Assembly (NCBI GenBank): GCA_910585805.1
Contig: CAJUFB010000094.1
Coordinates: 1 to 14,435 of the forward strand
Direction: 5' to 3'
Source: an uncultured Acetatifactor sp.
GTDB taxonomy: Bacteria > Bacillota > Clostridia > Lachnospirales > Lachnospiraceae
DNA length: 14,435 bases
This document shows positions 1 to 6,563 of the stretch, piece after piece. Under the pieces are notes generated by a model. The model was not told where the DNA came from and ran no database searches. It worked only from the letters and a program-made list of their open reading frames with translations. Each line of letters starts with the position of its first letter. Within the stretch, counting starts at the first letter, position 1. The position numbers and the translations under genes are program-made.

Positions 1-123
1 CGATGCGAGCAGCTCCTCGCCCGTGGCATAGGCTTCTATGCGGCTCTCCGGCTGCTGTTCTTCCACCAGCCCGCATATATGCTCCCTGATCGCTCTCTCG
101 TCATCCACAACCGCAATATCCAA
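1..123 (-). CDS. Response regulator, N-terminal part (cut by window edge)
   Basis: Forty-one codons are visible, beginning LDIAVVDDERAIREHI. This is the start of a CheY-like receiver domain: a beta strand followed by the acidic pair D-D-E that binds magnesium, then helix 1. The phosphorylated aspartate lies outside the window. The start is taken as TTG at 123, because an in-frame TGA lies three codons upstream and a GAGGTG ribosome binding site sits about eight bases before it; the ATG at 130 is in another frame and ends quickly. Receivers with this compact style are often joined to LytTR DNA-binding domains (AgrA/LytR type), but the output domain cannot be seen, so that is inference. Its sensor kinase is not visible. 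It need not belong with the kinase remnant near 4,231. Confidence 0.75.
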   Translation of the reverse strand, partial: MDIAVVDDERAIREHICGLVEEQQPESRIEAYATGEELLAS

Positions 124-158
124 AATCCATCACCTCAAAGCCATATAGGCATTCACTT

Positions 159-178
159 AAAGATAGGTATCTATCTTT
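159..178. promoter_or_regulatory. Inverted repeat upstream of the response regulator
   Basis: AAAGATAG and CTATCTTT form an 8-bp perfect inverted repeat around a GTAT loop, 36 bases upstream of the response regulator start. It could be a regulator binding site for autoregulation. On the + strand it is followed by more T residues and could act as a weak AT-rich terminator. Nothing in the sequence decides between these. Confidence 0.3.
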
Positions 179-259
179 TTATATCGGCAGAAATTTTCCG
201 TTTTTCGGGCGGAGGGAACGAAACGGCCACTTTTCGGGAACGAATGGAAAACTTTCCAA

Positions 260-460
260 GGATGCGTCTATGTCGGTGGTCTGGTTTTTATCAAAGGGGC
301 GCACCCATGCCTTTCCGTGGTCAGCGCAGACAATGACCGCCAGGGTTGCTCCGTAAGGGTTCGCCCCTTTCCCTGTCTTCGCAAGCCCCTCTCTGCCCTG
401 GACGGCGATCAGGCGGACGGGCTGGAGGTTGGCGGCTGTCGGCGCACGGGCGGCCTGCGA
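260..460 (-). pseudogene. Nitroreductase family fragment
   Basis: The minus-strand reading contains RAPTAANLQPVRLIAVQ, then KGANPYGATLAVIVCADHGKAW and TTDIDAS. These match the central FMN-binding part of nitroreductase-family proteins: the A-P-T-A-x-N-x-Q-P motif binds FMN phosphate, and the DIDAS region is usually followed by a helix that completes the dimer interface. Here the similarity stops abruptly after DIDAS (about base 260), and no N-terminal helix precedes it. Only about 65 of the usual roughly 170-200 residues remain. The open frame continues to 179 with unrelated residues. I read it as a decayed fragment rather than a small functional protein. Its upstream end abuts the terminator at 493-536, so the break may lie at a rearrangement junction. 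Confidence 0.65.
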
Positions 461-492
461 TTGGGGCGCAGGCTTTTTGGACGGGCCGGACA

Positions 493-536
493 AAAAGTCA
501 GCAGGAGAACCCTGACAGGCTTTCCTGCTGACTTTT
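493..536. terminator. Bidirectional intrinsic terminator after the histidine phosphatase gene
   Basis: A 14-bp perfect stem (493-506 with 523-536) surrounds a 16-base loop. The GC-rich core GTCAGCAGGA/TCCTGCTGAC is flanked by four A residues on one side and four T residues on the other, so it can end transcripts from either strand. The right arm touches the first base of the TGA stop of the histidine phosphatase gene (536-538), which makes it the natural 3' end of that transcript. Confidence 0.85.
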
Positions 537-1183
537 CATAACTGTATATCCGGCTCCAATGAGAAAACCCCGTTTTCAAACACAAACCGGAAAACTGACG
601 CGTTCTTTACCTTCCCCACTTTGCCTAACTGCTCCGGCGCAAATAAATGGATGATTGTCTTTATGGCAAAGGCGTGGGTTATTATCAGGATATTGCTGCC
701 ATCCCCCATACCATGCCTTTGGGCAATATCCACGAATGCGGCTTTCAGGCGTTCCTTTATTGCCTGGAACGTCTCCGCCATTCCTGTGGTGTCATGTTCA
801 TAGAGGGCAGCCGCAATATCGGGGAGCCGCTGGTTCAGCTCTGCAAAGGACGTTCCTCCTCCCAGCCAGCCTGTCACATTCCTCATGAAAGCTGCGTTGT
901 TTTCTGCCTCCATACTCCCCAGACACCATTCCCGCAGCCTTACATCCTTTTTTATCGGCACACCCTCTTTTCCGTTTGCTTCCAGAATCAGCTCTGCCGT
1001 CTGTACGGCACGGAGCATATCGCTGGCGTACACCGCATCAAAACCAATCCCCTTTAATTTATGCCCGATGTCAGCCGCCATCTGCTTCCCTGCTTCGGTG
1101 AGCGGCGAATCAGCCCATCCCTGCGCCCGGTCTAAGCTGTTCAAAAGCGTCTGCCCATGCCTGACTATGTAAAAACGAACCAT
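536..1183 (-). CDS. Histidine phosphatase family protein (phosphoglycerate-mutase-like)
   Basis: A complete 215-residue protein of the histidine phosphatase superfamily, branch 1. The catalytic R-H-G-Q-T motif is at residues 8-12, with H9 the expected phospho-acceptor. R58 in the SDMLRAVQTA segment is the second phosphate-binding arginine, E85 in LREW is the likely general acid, and the second catalytic histidine is H170 in IITHA. Family members remove phosphates from sugar phosphates, nucleotides or other small molecules; the substrate cannot be read from the sequence. The frame is open 16 codons further upstream, but the chosen ATG has a GGAGGTG site five bases before it and begins with the typical beta strand VRFYIVRHG. 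It has its own promoter (1203-1231) and terminator (493-536), so it is probably monocistronic. It is cytoplasmic, with no signal peptide. Confidence 0.92.
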   Translation of the reverse strand: MVRFYIVRHGQTLLNSLDRAQGWADSPLTEAGKQMAADIGHKLKGIGFDAVYASDMLRAVQTAELILEANGKEGVPIKKDVRLREWCLGSMEAENNAAFMRNVTGWLGGGTSFAELNQRLPDIAAALYEHDTTGMAETFQAIKERLKAAFVDIAQRHGMGDGSNILIITHAFAIKTIIHLFAPEQLGKVGKVKNASVFRFVFENGVFSLEPDIQL

Positions 1184-1202
1184 GCTTTCACCTCCACTTG
1201 AC

Positions 1203-1231
1203 AGTATAAGGGAGCGTGATTCAAATAGCAA
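1203..1231 (-). promoter_or_regulatory. Sigma-A-type promoter of the histidine phosphatase gene
   Basis: On the minus strand TTGCTA (1226-1231) and TATACT (1203-1208) are separated by 17 bases. Initiation would fall close to 1196, directly at the GGAGGTG ribosome binding site, giving a very short leader. Confidence 0.65.
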
Positions 1232-1310
1232 GCGGTTACTTCAGCCATTCCCCCACAAGGCTTTGCCGGCGCAGCGCCCACGCTTCCTCCCCACAGAGAT
1301 GCCACAGGCA

Positions 1311-1919
1311 TCATCGATAGGAGGGCTTACAAAAAAGAAGGCTTGCCGCTGCTGTACTACAAATAAATAATACAAACGGCGGATGGATCCCGTTTGTAAC
1401 GGGCTTAATCATTGAATCACCGGTTCCGGCCTGTACCACAAAATAGTAACAGAACGCCCCCAAATACCCGGCGACTGTACTTTTTACAACAGAAGCACAA
1501 AGCAGCCCCGCAAACCCTAACGCCATACAGGCCGCAAATGCCCGGACAGCATATACTCCCATGGGGAATATGCTTCCACAGGCGCGCATATAGATTGCAA
1601 ATACCATCACCAGCGCAAAACTGCCCGCCATTGAGATTCCAATCCGCAGCGCTGCCACCACCCGGAAGGAAAGCGGGCGCAGAGCGACTATGCCATATAG
1701 GTCATGGGACTGTTCCCGGCAGAACAGGGATGTGAACATGGGAATCCCAACCAACGCTACCATCCGCTCCAGACAGTCAGCGGATTTTATACTGTCCAGA
1801 TTTGCAGTCCCATAAATCAGCGGGATAACAGACAACAGCAGGATGGACGGAATGAACGTATTCTTATAGTTCATGCGGACGTTGGCCCATAAAACCGTTA
1901 AAAAGTTTTCGGTTCTCAA
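1311..1919 (-). CDS. ABC-2-type exporter membrane subunit (short permease)
   Basis: About 202 residues with several hydrophobic segments: FIPSILLLSVIPLIYG near the N-terminus, ISMAGSFALVMVFAIYM, AFAACMALGFAGLLCASV, GYLGAFCYYFVV and a C-terminal segment. This fits an integral membrane partner of the ABC ATPase two genes upstream. The start is uncertain. TTG at 1919 has a GGTGG-containing site six bases upstream and gives the N-terminus RTENFLTVLWANVRMNYKN, typical of ABC-2 permeases. ATG at 1874 would shorten it by 15 residues but has no clear ribosome binding site. Either start overlaps the 3' end of the preceding permease gene, so the two are probably translationally coupled. Transport substrate unknown. 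No clear terminator follows. Confidence 0.75.
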   Translation of the reverse strand: MRTENFLTVLWANVRMNYKNTFIPSILLLSVIPLIYGTANLDSIKSADCLERMVALVGIPMFTSLFCREQSHDLYGIVALRPLSFRVVAALRIGISMAGSFALVMVFAIYMRACGSIFPMGVYAVRAFAACMALGFAGLLCASVVKSTVAGYLGAFCYYFVVQAGTGDSMIKPVTNGIHPPFVLFICSTAAASLLFCKPSYR

Positions 1920-3270
1920 AGATACCCACCCCTTTCCGTCTTGCCTCATATACGGCAACCGAGAGCGCCAAAAGCACAAAAGCCATACCGGAAATGAAAA
2001 CCCTGTTCCACACCAGCATGTGGATATCCTCCATCATCCTCCCATACCCTTTTAATGTATTATGGCGGACGATTAGGTCAAATAACTCGTAATTTCCCCC
2101 TGCAATCCTGCCCACAGACGGCCTGCCCGCCAGCCAGAGCAGCCCTGAAACTAAAATGCCGGAATAATTCTCAGTCAGTACCGTCAGGAACAGCCCGATG
2201 GCCATGACCAGCAGGACTGTGGGCAGAATCCACAGCAAAACATATTTTGCAAAAGCAAATACATCCGGCTGCACTCCTGTCTCCCTGCAGAACCGCACCA
2301 GTGCCGCCAGCGACTTGACCGGGAAGATAAGGACAGGCAGCATCACCATACAGACGGATGCCCCAAAGCGGGTGCAGACCAGCCTTATGCCGGGAACCCT
2401 CCGCGGGTACACCAGCGCCTGCATCTTACGGCTCTTATCCCTCATCATCAGCTCGATCTCCACCAGGGCGGGCAGCCCTAAGGCCACCAGGGAAATACTG
2501 TCGCAGTAATACCTGGCAAATGCCCCTGTCACATGGTCTCCTTCATAGAATTCCCTGTGCTGCCGCTGCGTAACCGGACTTTCCTCCATATCATTCCCAC
2601 CGTAATACAGCGCAAGCATTTCCTGGCTGAAATAGGAATTGCGCCCGATCATGGCATCCACCTCTCCCATGATCTCCCGGAAACGTTCAAATGTCACCTT
2701 GTCAAAACCACATTCCGAGTCTTGTGATGCACCGGCTATATCATCACTGTTTTCCGTATATTTCCAATCACCGGGCTCTATGACAAACTGTCCGCTTTCG
2801 TTCTTTCCTCCCTCCCCCGGCTCAAGAACGAACCCACCGCCGCCGGAAATCCGGAACTCTTCCGCAACCTCCTTCCCTGCCGCTGCGTTTATCGCTTCCT
2901 CACTCATACCTGTCAGCTCTGCCAGGAAAGAAAGAATCCTGCTCTGCTCCTCCCCGGACATTGTCTTTGTTTTGACATATCCGAAAGGATAATATTCATA
3001 CGTATTATTCCGGTAACTGTCCAAAAGCCGTGCGGCTGCCCCGGCCATCATATTTCTTTGCCTCTCCACCTCAGACAGCCGCTCGGAGTCCCCGGCATAT
3101 ATGCCATCCGGCGCAGTATAAAATACGGACGTGGGATCATCCTTCCCGCGAAGTTCATCCTCCACTGCCGCGTCAAATTGGCGGATGCAGACCAAAAACA
3201 ATGCCAGCACATACAGCCAGTACAGGGCTCCCCTCGCTGTTTTTTTGCATTCCATCAGAAACAGGCTCAT
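1864..3270 (-). CDS. ABC exporter membrane subunit with large extracytoplasmic domain
   Basis: A 468-residue protein. A first membrane segment (about residues 14-32, ALYWLYVLALFLVCI) is followed by a hydrophilic domain of roughly 230 residues, rich in acidic and glycine residues, that should face outside. Several membrane segments follow in the C-terminal half, including MVMLPVLIFPVKSLAALV, YVLLWILPTVLLVMAIGLFL and VFISGMAFVLLALSVAVY. This is the layout of ABC-2 permeases that export peptides or antibiotics or help resist them, although the substrate cannot be read. The ATG start overlaps the ATPase gene's stop (ATGA) and has a GGGGTGGGGAAAGG region upstream. Starting 18 codons earlier would overlap the ATPase gene much more and is rejected. 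The 3' end overlaps the next permease gene. Confidence 0.8.
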   Translation of the reverse strand: MSLFLMECKKTARGALYWLYVLALFLVCIRQFDAAVEDELRGKDDPTSVFYTAPDGIYAGDSERLSEVERQRNMMAGAAARLLDSYRNNTYEYYPFGYVKTKTMSGEEQSRILSFLAELTGMSEEAINAAAGKEVAEEFRISGGGGFVLEPGEGGKNESGQFVIEPGDWKYTENSDDIAGASQDSECGFDKVTFERFREIMGEVDAMIGRNSYFSQEMLALYYGGNDMEESPVTQRQHREFYEGDHVTGAFARYYCDSISLVALGLPALVEIELMMRDKSRKMQALVYPRRVPGIRLVCTRFGASVCMVMLPVLIFPVKSLAALVRFCRETGVQPDVFAFAKYVLLWILPTVLLVMAIGLFLTVLTENYSGILVSGLLWLAGRPSVGRIAGGNYELFDLIVRHNTLKGYGRMMEDIHMLVWNRVFISGMAFVLLALSVAVYEARRKGVGIFENRKLFNGFMGQRPHEL

Positions 3271-4148
3271 CCTTTCCCCACCCCCTTTTCCAGTTGGCGC
3301 AGCAGCTCCATATAACCGTCCCATGCCGTAGGCGCGCAGGAAACGGGACGGAATGGCGGAATTCCGTCAGCCAGCACACGGACTTTTACATCCGATGCAT
3401 GGCTCTGGCTGGACAGGATATAGTAATCCCTTTTGACCGCATCCTGCTCCTTTTTGGGGACGGCCAATTCATACACTTTCCCCTCCGCCTTTTTTGCCAA
3501 CGCCCCCACCGTACCGGCAAACAGCAGCCGCCCGGCATCCAGTACCGCCACGTTTTCACACACCGATTCAATGTCGCTCATGATATGGGAGGACACGACC
3601 ACGGTACGGCTGCCTGAAAATTCATCCAGCAGAGCATAAAAACGGAGCCTTTCTTCCGGGTCAAGCCCTGCTGTGGGCTCGTCAACCAGCAGCACCTGTG
3701 GGTCATCCAGCAGAGCCTGCGCAATGCCGAGCCGCCGTTTCATCCCGCCGGACAGCTTCCCTGCCTTTTTTGTCCTGTCCTCCCATAAATTCACCTGCCG
3801 CAGGAGCCGGGGGATGCGTTCCCGCCAGACCTCCCCCGGAATGTCAGATAGCGCCGCCAGATAACGCATGACCTCCAGTACCGTCATATCCGGGTATAAG
3901 GAAAACTCCTGGGGCAGATAGCCAATGAAAGGCCTGATTTTCTTTGTATCCTCCAGAGGGATCCCGTCAAATGTGACCTGCCCGCCGGAAGGTCTGCTCA
4001 GTGTGGCAAGAATCCGCATCAAAGTCGTCTTCCCTGCCCCGTTCCTTCCTATCAGCCCGTACATACCATTTCCGATAGAAAAGGTGATGCCGTCCAAAGC
4101 GGCCTTTTTTCCATAAACTTTCTTCAAAGATGCGATCTGTATCTCCAT
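3267..4148 (-). CDS. ABC transporter ATP-binding protein
   Basis: A 293-residue cytoplasmic ATPase with every expected motif: Walker A GRNGAGKTT at 34-42, Q-loop Q80 in GYLPQEFSLYPDMTV, signature LSGGM at 132-136, Walker B VLLVDE at 152-157 followed by the D-loop region GLDP, and switch histidine H188 in VVSSHIMSDIE. It resembles ATPases of ABC-2 exporters (CcmA/BcrA type) and should power the two membrane proteins encoded just downstream. The C-terminal 80 residues are a regulatory extension of the kind common in this group. ATG at 4148 is preceded by AAAGGAGAG, but that site lies in one arm of an inverted repeat (4150-4192), so translation or elongation may be controlled there. Upstream is a histidine kinase remnant, suggesting former control by a two-component system. 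Confidence 0.93.
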   Translation of the reverse strand: MEIQIASLKKVYGKKAALDGITFSIGNGMYGLIGRNGAGKTTLMRILATLSRPSGGQVTFDGIPLEDTKKIRPFIGYLPQEFSLYPDMTVLEVMRYLAALSDIPGEVWRERIPRLLRQVNLWEDRTKKAGKLSGGMKRRLGIAQALLDDPQVLLVDEPTAGLDPEERLRFYALLDEFSGSRTVVVSSHIMSDIESVCENVAVLDAGRLLFAGTVGALAKKAEGKVYELAVPKKEQDAVKRDYYILSSQSHASDVKVRVLADGIPPFRPVSCAPTAWDGYMELLRQLEKGVGKG

Positions 4149-4149
4149 G

Positions 4150-4192
4150 AAAAAACTCTCCTTTCCAGCGTTTATATGCTTAAGGAGAGTTT
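4150..4192 (-). promoter_or_regulatory. Hairpin with T-tract covering the ribosome binding site of the ABC ATPase
   Basis: AAACTCTCCTT (4182-4192 read on the minus strand) is a perfect 11-bp complement of AAGGAGAGTTT (4153-4163), with an 18-base loop. The downstream arm includes the AGGAG ribosome binding site and runs straight into TTTTTT, ending one base before the ATG. In RNA it could hide the ribosome binding site or act as an intrinsic attenuator. As DNA it could equally be a regulator binding site. Confidence 0.5.
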
Positions 4193-4230
4193 ACCAGCTA
4201 AAAGTCTACATTCCGTCACAATGGATAGAT

Positions 4231-4334
4231 TTATTCCGTTTTTATTTGCACCGTCACCCGCGCGCCGCCTTCCGGGGCATTATCGAGCAGGATGGCGCCG
4301 CCATGCTTCTGTGGGCGATACGGGAAGCCAGGGC
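4231..4334 (-). pseudogene. C-terminal remnant of a sensor histidine kinase
   Basis: Read leftward, the sequence encodes KHGGAILLDNAPEGGARVTV, then QIKTE and a TAA stop (4231-4233). This is the end of a kinase ATP-binding (HATPase_c) domain, where the last strands follow an I-A-x-x-H-G-G turn and a D-N-x-P-x-G-G-A loop. Immediately upstream, in another frame, is ALASRIAH. Removing two bases at 4309-4310 joins the two into the expected ALASRIAHKHGG series. The G2 box (GxGxG) that should come just before ALASRI is absent, so similarity ends near 4334, where the + strand mobile-element fragment takes over. The remnant ends 82 bases before the ABC ATPase, the usual place for the kinase of a two-component/ABC transporter operon. 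It cannot encode a working kinase. Confidence 0.7.
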
Positions 4335-4872
4335 GCAGAGCAGGAGCGGCAAAAGAAAAAACAACGAGAGCAGGAGGGAAAGGCTTGTGCGTGAGATACA
4401 GGAAAACCTTGACAGTCTTTCCTTGGTGGAGCTCAACAAGGTCTATACCTATAGCCAGGCAAGGAAAATCGTTTCCGGCTTGTGGGACAGGTGCCGGGAA
4501 TGTTCGCTTGCCCTTGACGAAGCCAGGAAAGCGTTAAAGGGATATGATACCATGCTTGCCCTGCCAAAACAGCTTGAAATCGTGCAACGGAGAATGAGGG
4601 AAAATGCAGGTAAGCCGGAGTATATGGGCGGCATAGAGTACAAGAGGGATTCGCAGTATTTTATCACGATAGAATCAGCCATACGGAAGTACGGGCTTGA
4701 CACCCCGGAGGGGACGCAGAGATTTCTGCAGTTGCGCCAGAAGCGGGAGCGGAGCGTTGACGCATTGGCAGGACAGCTACAACAGGTGACGGAGAACCTT
4801 GCTGAATTCTTACAAGGAAAAAGGCGGCTGTCAGCGCAACTGCCGCAAGCACTGTCAGGACAGGAACCATGA
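4335..4872 (+). pseudogene. Mobilization-type protein, C-terminal fragment (possibly relaxase)
   Basis: An open frame ending with TGA at 4872 encodes a charged, helical protein: RRERLVREIQENLDSLSLVE, YSQARKIVSGLWDRCREC, GYDTMLALPKQLEIVQRRM, then GLDTPEGTQRFLQLRQKRER and a glutamine-rich coiled-coil end. The composition, and the place in an element with excisionase and integrase pieces, resemble the coiled-coil C-terminal half of relaxase or mobilization proteins of clostridial integrative elements. I do not recognise the family with certainty. The frame stays open upstream to 4147, but those residues overlap the kinase remnant on the other strand and no ribosome binding site supports a start, so the N-terminus is probably lost. 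The first in-frame ATG nearby is at 4303. It could alternatively be a short accessory protein. Confidence 0.5.
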
Positions 4873-5026
4873 CTCCCATAGAGGATGATTCCAAGAAGAA
4901 TGAATGATAAAACAGAGGGAGTAATTCCATCTATCTGTACAATACCTATTGCTTAATTCCATGTTTATATTTGTACATACATCAGGAAATCCCTCTTACA
5001 AGATTACCAGTATAGTAAACATATGT

Positions 5027-5593
5027 TCATTCTGCAAGGGCATGTTCTAACCAACCGCACATTTTCGTATCTGTTATCTTCATTCCGTCCTTAAAGATAG
5101 CCACCTGTCGGAAACTTACAGTGTTATCATATACATAAACCTCGTCACATAACTGTATGGCTGTTTTCAGATTTTGCAATGAACTCTCATACCTTTTTCG
5201 TATATCCTTTTCCTCAATTCCATGACCGCCGACCCTTACCCTGTCAGCGACCCTTGCCACAGCCAAATCCTCGCTTTCCAGTCCCACATAGTATATTCTT
5301 ACAATAAATCCCAGATTCTTTGCTTTTCGGATATTATTGATAATACTGTTTCCTGTCAACGTGGTTTCCTGATTGAACGAAATGCCCTCCTGCATATACG
5401 TTTTTATCCTTTTTACCGCTTCTTTCATTGCATTGGACTGGTCATGCAAATTCTTCCAGTCCCCCTTGTTCTCTCTTAGAATTTCATCAGAATTGATTCT
5501 TTTCTGGTCTCTGGGCAGTATGTTTCCCAGATTGTAAAATGTAGATTTTCCCGCTCCATTTACTCCTGCAATCAGGGTATAGACTTTTTTCAT
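5027..5593 (-). CDS. Zeta-toxin-like P-loop kinase
   Basis: A 188-residue protein. Its Walker A motif GVNGAGKST is at residues 10-18, then INSDEI with D36 in the position of the zeta catalytic aspartate, FNQETTLTG around E76, and an arginine-rich segment RVRVGGHGIEEKDIRKRY at about 118-135 that fits the nucleotide-binding lid. Zeta toxins phosphorylate UDP-N-acetylglucosamine and so block cell-wall synthesis; related chromosomal enzymes may have other targets, so the substrate here is inferred. At 188 residues it is a compact member (plasmid zeta is nearly 290). Its ATG shares one base with the stop of the upstream 64-residue gene (TGATG), a coupling typical of toxin-antitoxin pairs. Confidence 0.82.
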   Translation of the reverse strand: MKKVYTLIAGVNGAGKSTFYNLGNILPRDQKRINSDEILRENKGDWKNLHDQSNAMKEAVKRIKTYMQEGISFNQETTLTGNSIINNIRKAKNLGFIVRIYYVGLESEDLAVARVADRVRVGGHGIEEKDIRKRYESSLQNLKTAIQLCDEVYVYDNTVSFRQVAIFKDGMKITDTKMCGWLEHALAE

Positions 5594-5787
5594 CAGTATA
5601 TCCCCTTTGCAATCAGTTCTTTCTGCCTTTTCTGGAAAAAGAACTCATGTGCCATTTTATAAAACTCATATTCCTCTTTGTCCTCAATCTCTGAACCGAC
5701 CTCTATGATTCCCACCGTGGGGGAAAATACCTCTTTGCAGATTTCATATGCTCTGTGGACTTCATCTATTTTTTTCATTTCTTCCAT
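5593..5787 (-). CDS. Small acidic protein, probable antitoxin of the zeta-like toxin
   Basis: Sixty-four residues, MEEMKKIDEVHRAYEICKEV followed by an acidic middle (EVGSEIEDKEEYEFYK) and a basic end. No domain is recognised by eye. The helical, charged character, the position directly upstream of the zeta-like gene and the shared stop/start base fit an antitoxin that binds and blocks the toxin, as epsilon does for zeta. ATG at 5787 is chosen because AAAGGGG lies about five to eight bases before it. The frame extends 24 codons further upstream but with no better start signal. Expression probably comes from the AT-rich region to its right, which carries two identical palindromes (5838-5847 and 5917-5926). 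Confidence 0.65.
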   Translation of the reverse strand: MEEMKKIDEVHRAYEICKEVFSPTVGIIEVGSEIEDKEEYEFYKMAHEFFFQKRQKELIAKGIY

Positions 5788-5837
5788 TTTGTTTCCCCTT
5801 TCCTGTTTGTTTATGATGACTTTCTTAATTAAAATTT

Positions 5838-5926
5838 GTGTACACGCTGTATAAGGCAATTTTATGGCTCTATATGGGCGATATTGTAATCTTCTATGTC
5901 TGTCATTGGTAAAAACGTGTACACGC
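5838..5926. promoter_or_regulatory. Paired GTGTACACGC palindromes upstream of the toxin-antitoxin genes
   Basis: GTGTACACGC occurs at 5838-5847 and again at 5917-5926, starting 79 bases apart. The second copy is a perfect 10-bp palindrome (CGTGTACACG, 5916-5925); the first is palindromic over 8 bp. They lie 50-140 bases upstream of the small antitoxin candidate, where its promoter should be, and could be operators for autoregulation or for the nearby XRE protein. The promoter itself could not be fixed with confidence. Confidence 0.45.
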
Positions 5927-5980
5927 CTTTATCCTATCTACAGACAGCATTTACTCAAACATTAGAAAATTCTCATTCTA

Positions 5981-6421
5981 TCAGACCAAATCATTCTTTT
6001 CTATTTTTCCATTATGAACCTTTGGAGGATAGTTAATCAACCACTTTTTAAAATCCTCTACAGAAAATCTCTCATGAGCTTCCACTGCAGCACGAAGTTT
6101 TGTATTCTCATTTGATTTCTTTACTCCAAATAAGATTTGGCCGCCTTTGCTTATTATCTCTATATCTCCATATTCATCCATTATATCATATAAGAGCGCA
6201 AATAGAGCCATAGGAGTATCCGTTTTACAAGGCATAAGAAATGCAACATCTATATCAAGGGCTGCCGCTATTTTTATTAACTGCTCCTGTTTTGGTCTTC
6301 TTGTCCCTAACTCATAACATTGCAAAGCAACTTCGGATATTCCGGCTTTTGAAGCAAGGGCTTTTTGAGTTAATTTACGCATATCCCTGATTTTTCGTAT
6401 TCTTTGTCCAAGAGTATCCAT
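5981..6421 (-). CDS. XRE-family helix-turn-helix repressor
   Basis: A 146-residue protein with an N-terminal Cro/CI-type DNA-binding domain (about residues 5-60). RIRKIRDMRKLTQKALASKA is followed by GISEVALQCYELGTRRP, which holds the turn and recognition helix. The rest (about 65-146) is a domain I do not recognise, perhaps for dimerization or sensing. ATG at 6421 follows AAGGAG with seven bases between; earlier in-frame starts lack this. Transcription probably starts at a minus-strand promoter (6491-6519), so that a 30-bp palindrome (6455-6484) lies at the start of the message. It is divergent from the excisionase-like gene, whose promoter holds a repeated 16-bp box. This is the usual layout of an element repressor controlling itself and excision. 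Confidence 0.88.
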   Translation of the reverse strand: MDTLGQRIRKIRDMRKLTQKALASKAGISEVALQCYELGTRRPKQEQLIKIAAALDIDVAFLMPCKTDTPMALFALLYDIMDEYGDIEIISKGGQILFGVKKSNENTKLRAAVEAHERFSVEDFKKWLINYPPKVHNGKIEKNDLV

Positions 6422-6454
6422 GTAATTCTCCTTTTTCATACAAGTGTACGATGT

Positions 6455-6484
6455 AATGGTGTAATGGTTTACCAATACACCATT
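6455..6484. promoter_or_regulatory. 30-bp near-perfect palindrome at the XRE gene's transcription start
   Basis: AATGGTGTA (6455-6463) pairs with TACACCATT (6476-6484), and inside it TGGT (6465-6468) pairs with ACCA (6471-6474). Only one A-A mismatch and a TT centre interrupt the symmetry. Its place just downstream of the predicted -10 box suits an operator for autorepression; as RNA it would be a 5' hairpin ahead of the XRE ribosome binding site. Confidence 0.6.
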
Positions 6485-6490
6485 TCCTAT

Positions 6491-6519
6491 AGAATACCAC
6501 AAATTCTAGAAAATTGAAA
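6491..6519 (-). promoter_or_regulatory. Predicted promoter of the XRE repressor gene
   Basis: On the minus strand TTTCAA (6514-6519) and TATTCT (6491-6496) are 17 bases apart, and the -10 box is preceded by TGG, which gives an extended -10 element. Initiation would be near 6484. Confidence 0.5.
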
Positions 6520-6533
6520 TTAAAAAAAACTCA

Positions 6534-6563
6534 TTGACATACAAATCGTAGGTATGGTATCAT
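6534..6563 (+). promoter_or_regulatory. Promoter of the excisionase-like gene
   Basis: A perfect -35 box TTGACA (6534-6539) and TATCAT (6558-6563) are 18 bases apart, and TGG before the -10 makes an extended -10 element. The spacer holds one copy of the 16-bp direct repeat, and the second copy follows the -10 directly, so a bound repressor would block RNA polymerase. Confidence 0.75.

Noticed and set aside
1298..1312. GATGCC-ACA-GGCATC hairpin after the short permease gene as a terminator
   Set aside because: The stem is only 6 bp and no T-tract follows on the minus strand.
4664..4930. Minus-strand 88-codon frame with a hydrophobic stretch that resembles a membrane protein
   Set aside because: It lies opposite the better-supported mobilization-type frame, has no ribosome binding site, and its second half is low-complexity serine/alanine/proline.
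5788..5859. Longer start for the small antitoxin candidate
   Set aside because: The extra 24 codons have no ribosome binding site, and AAAGGGG fits the internal ATG at 5787.
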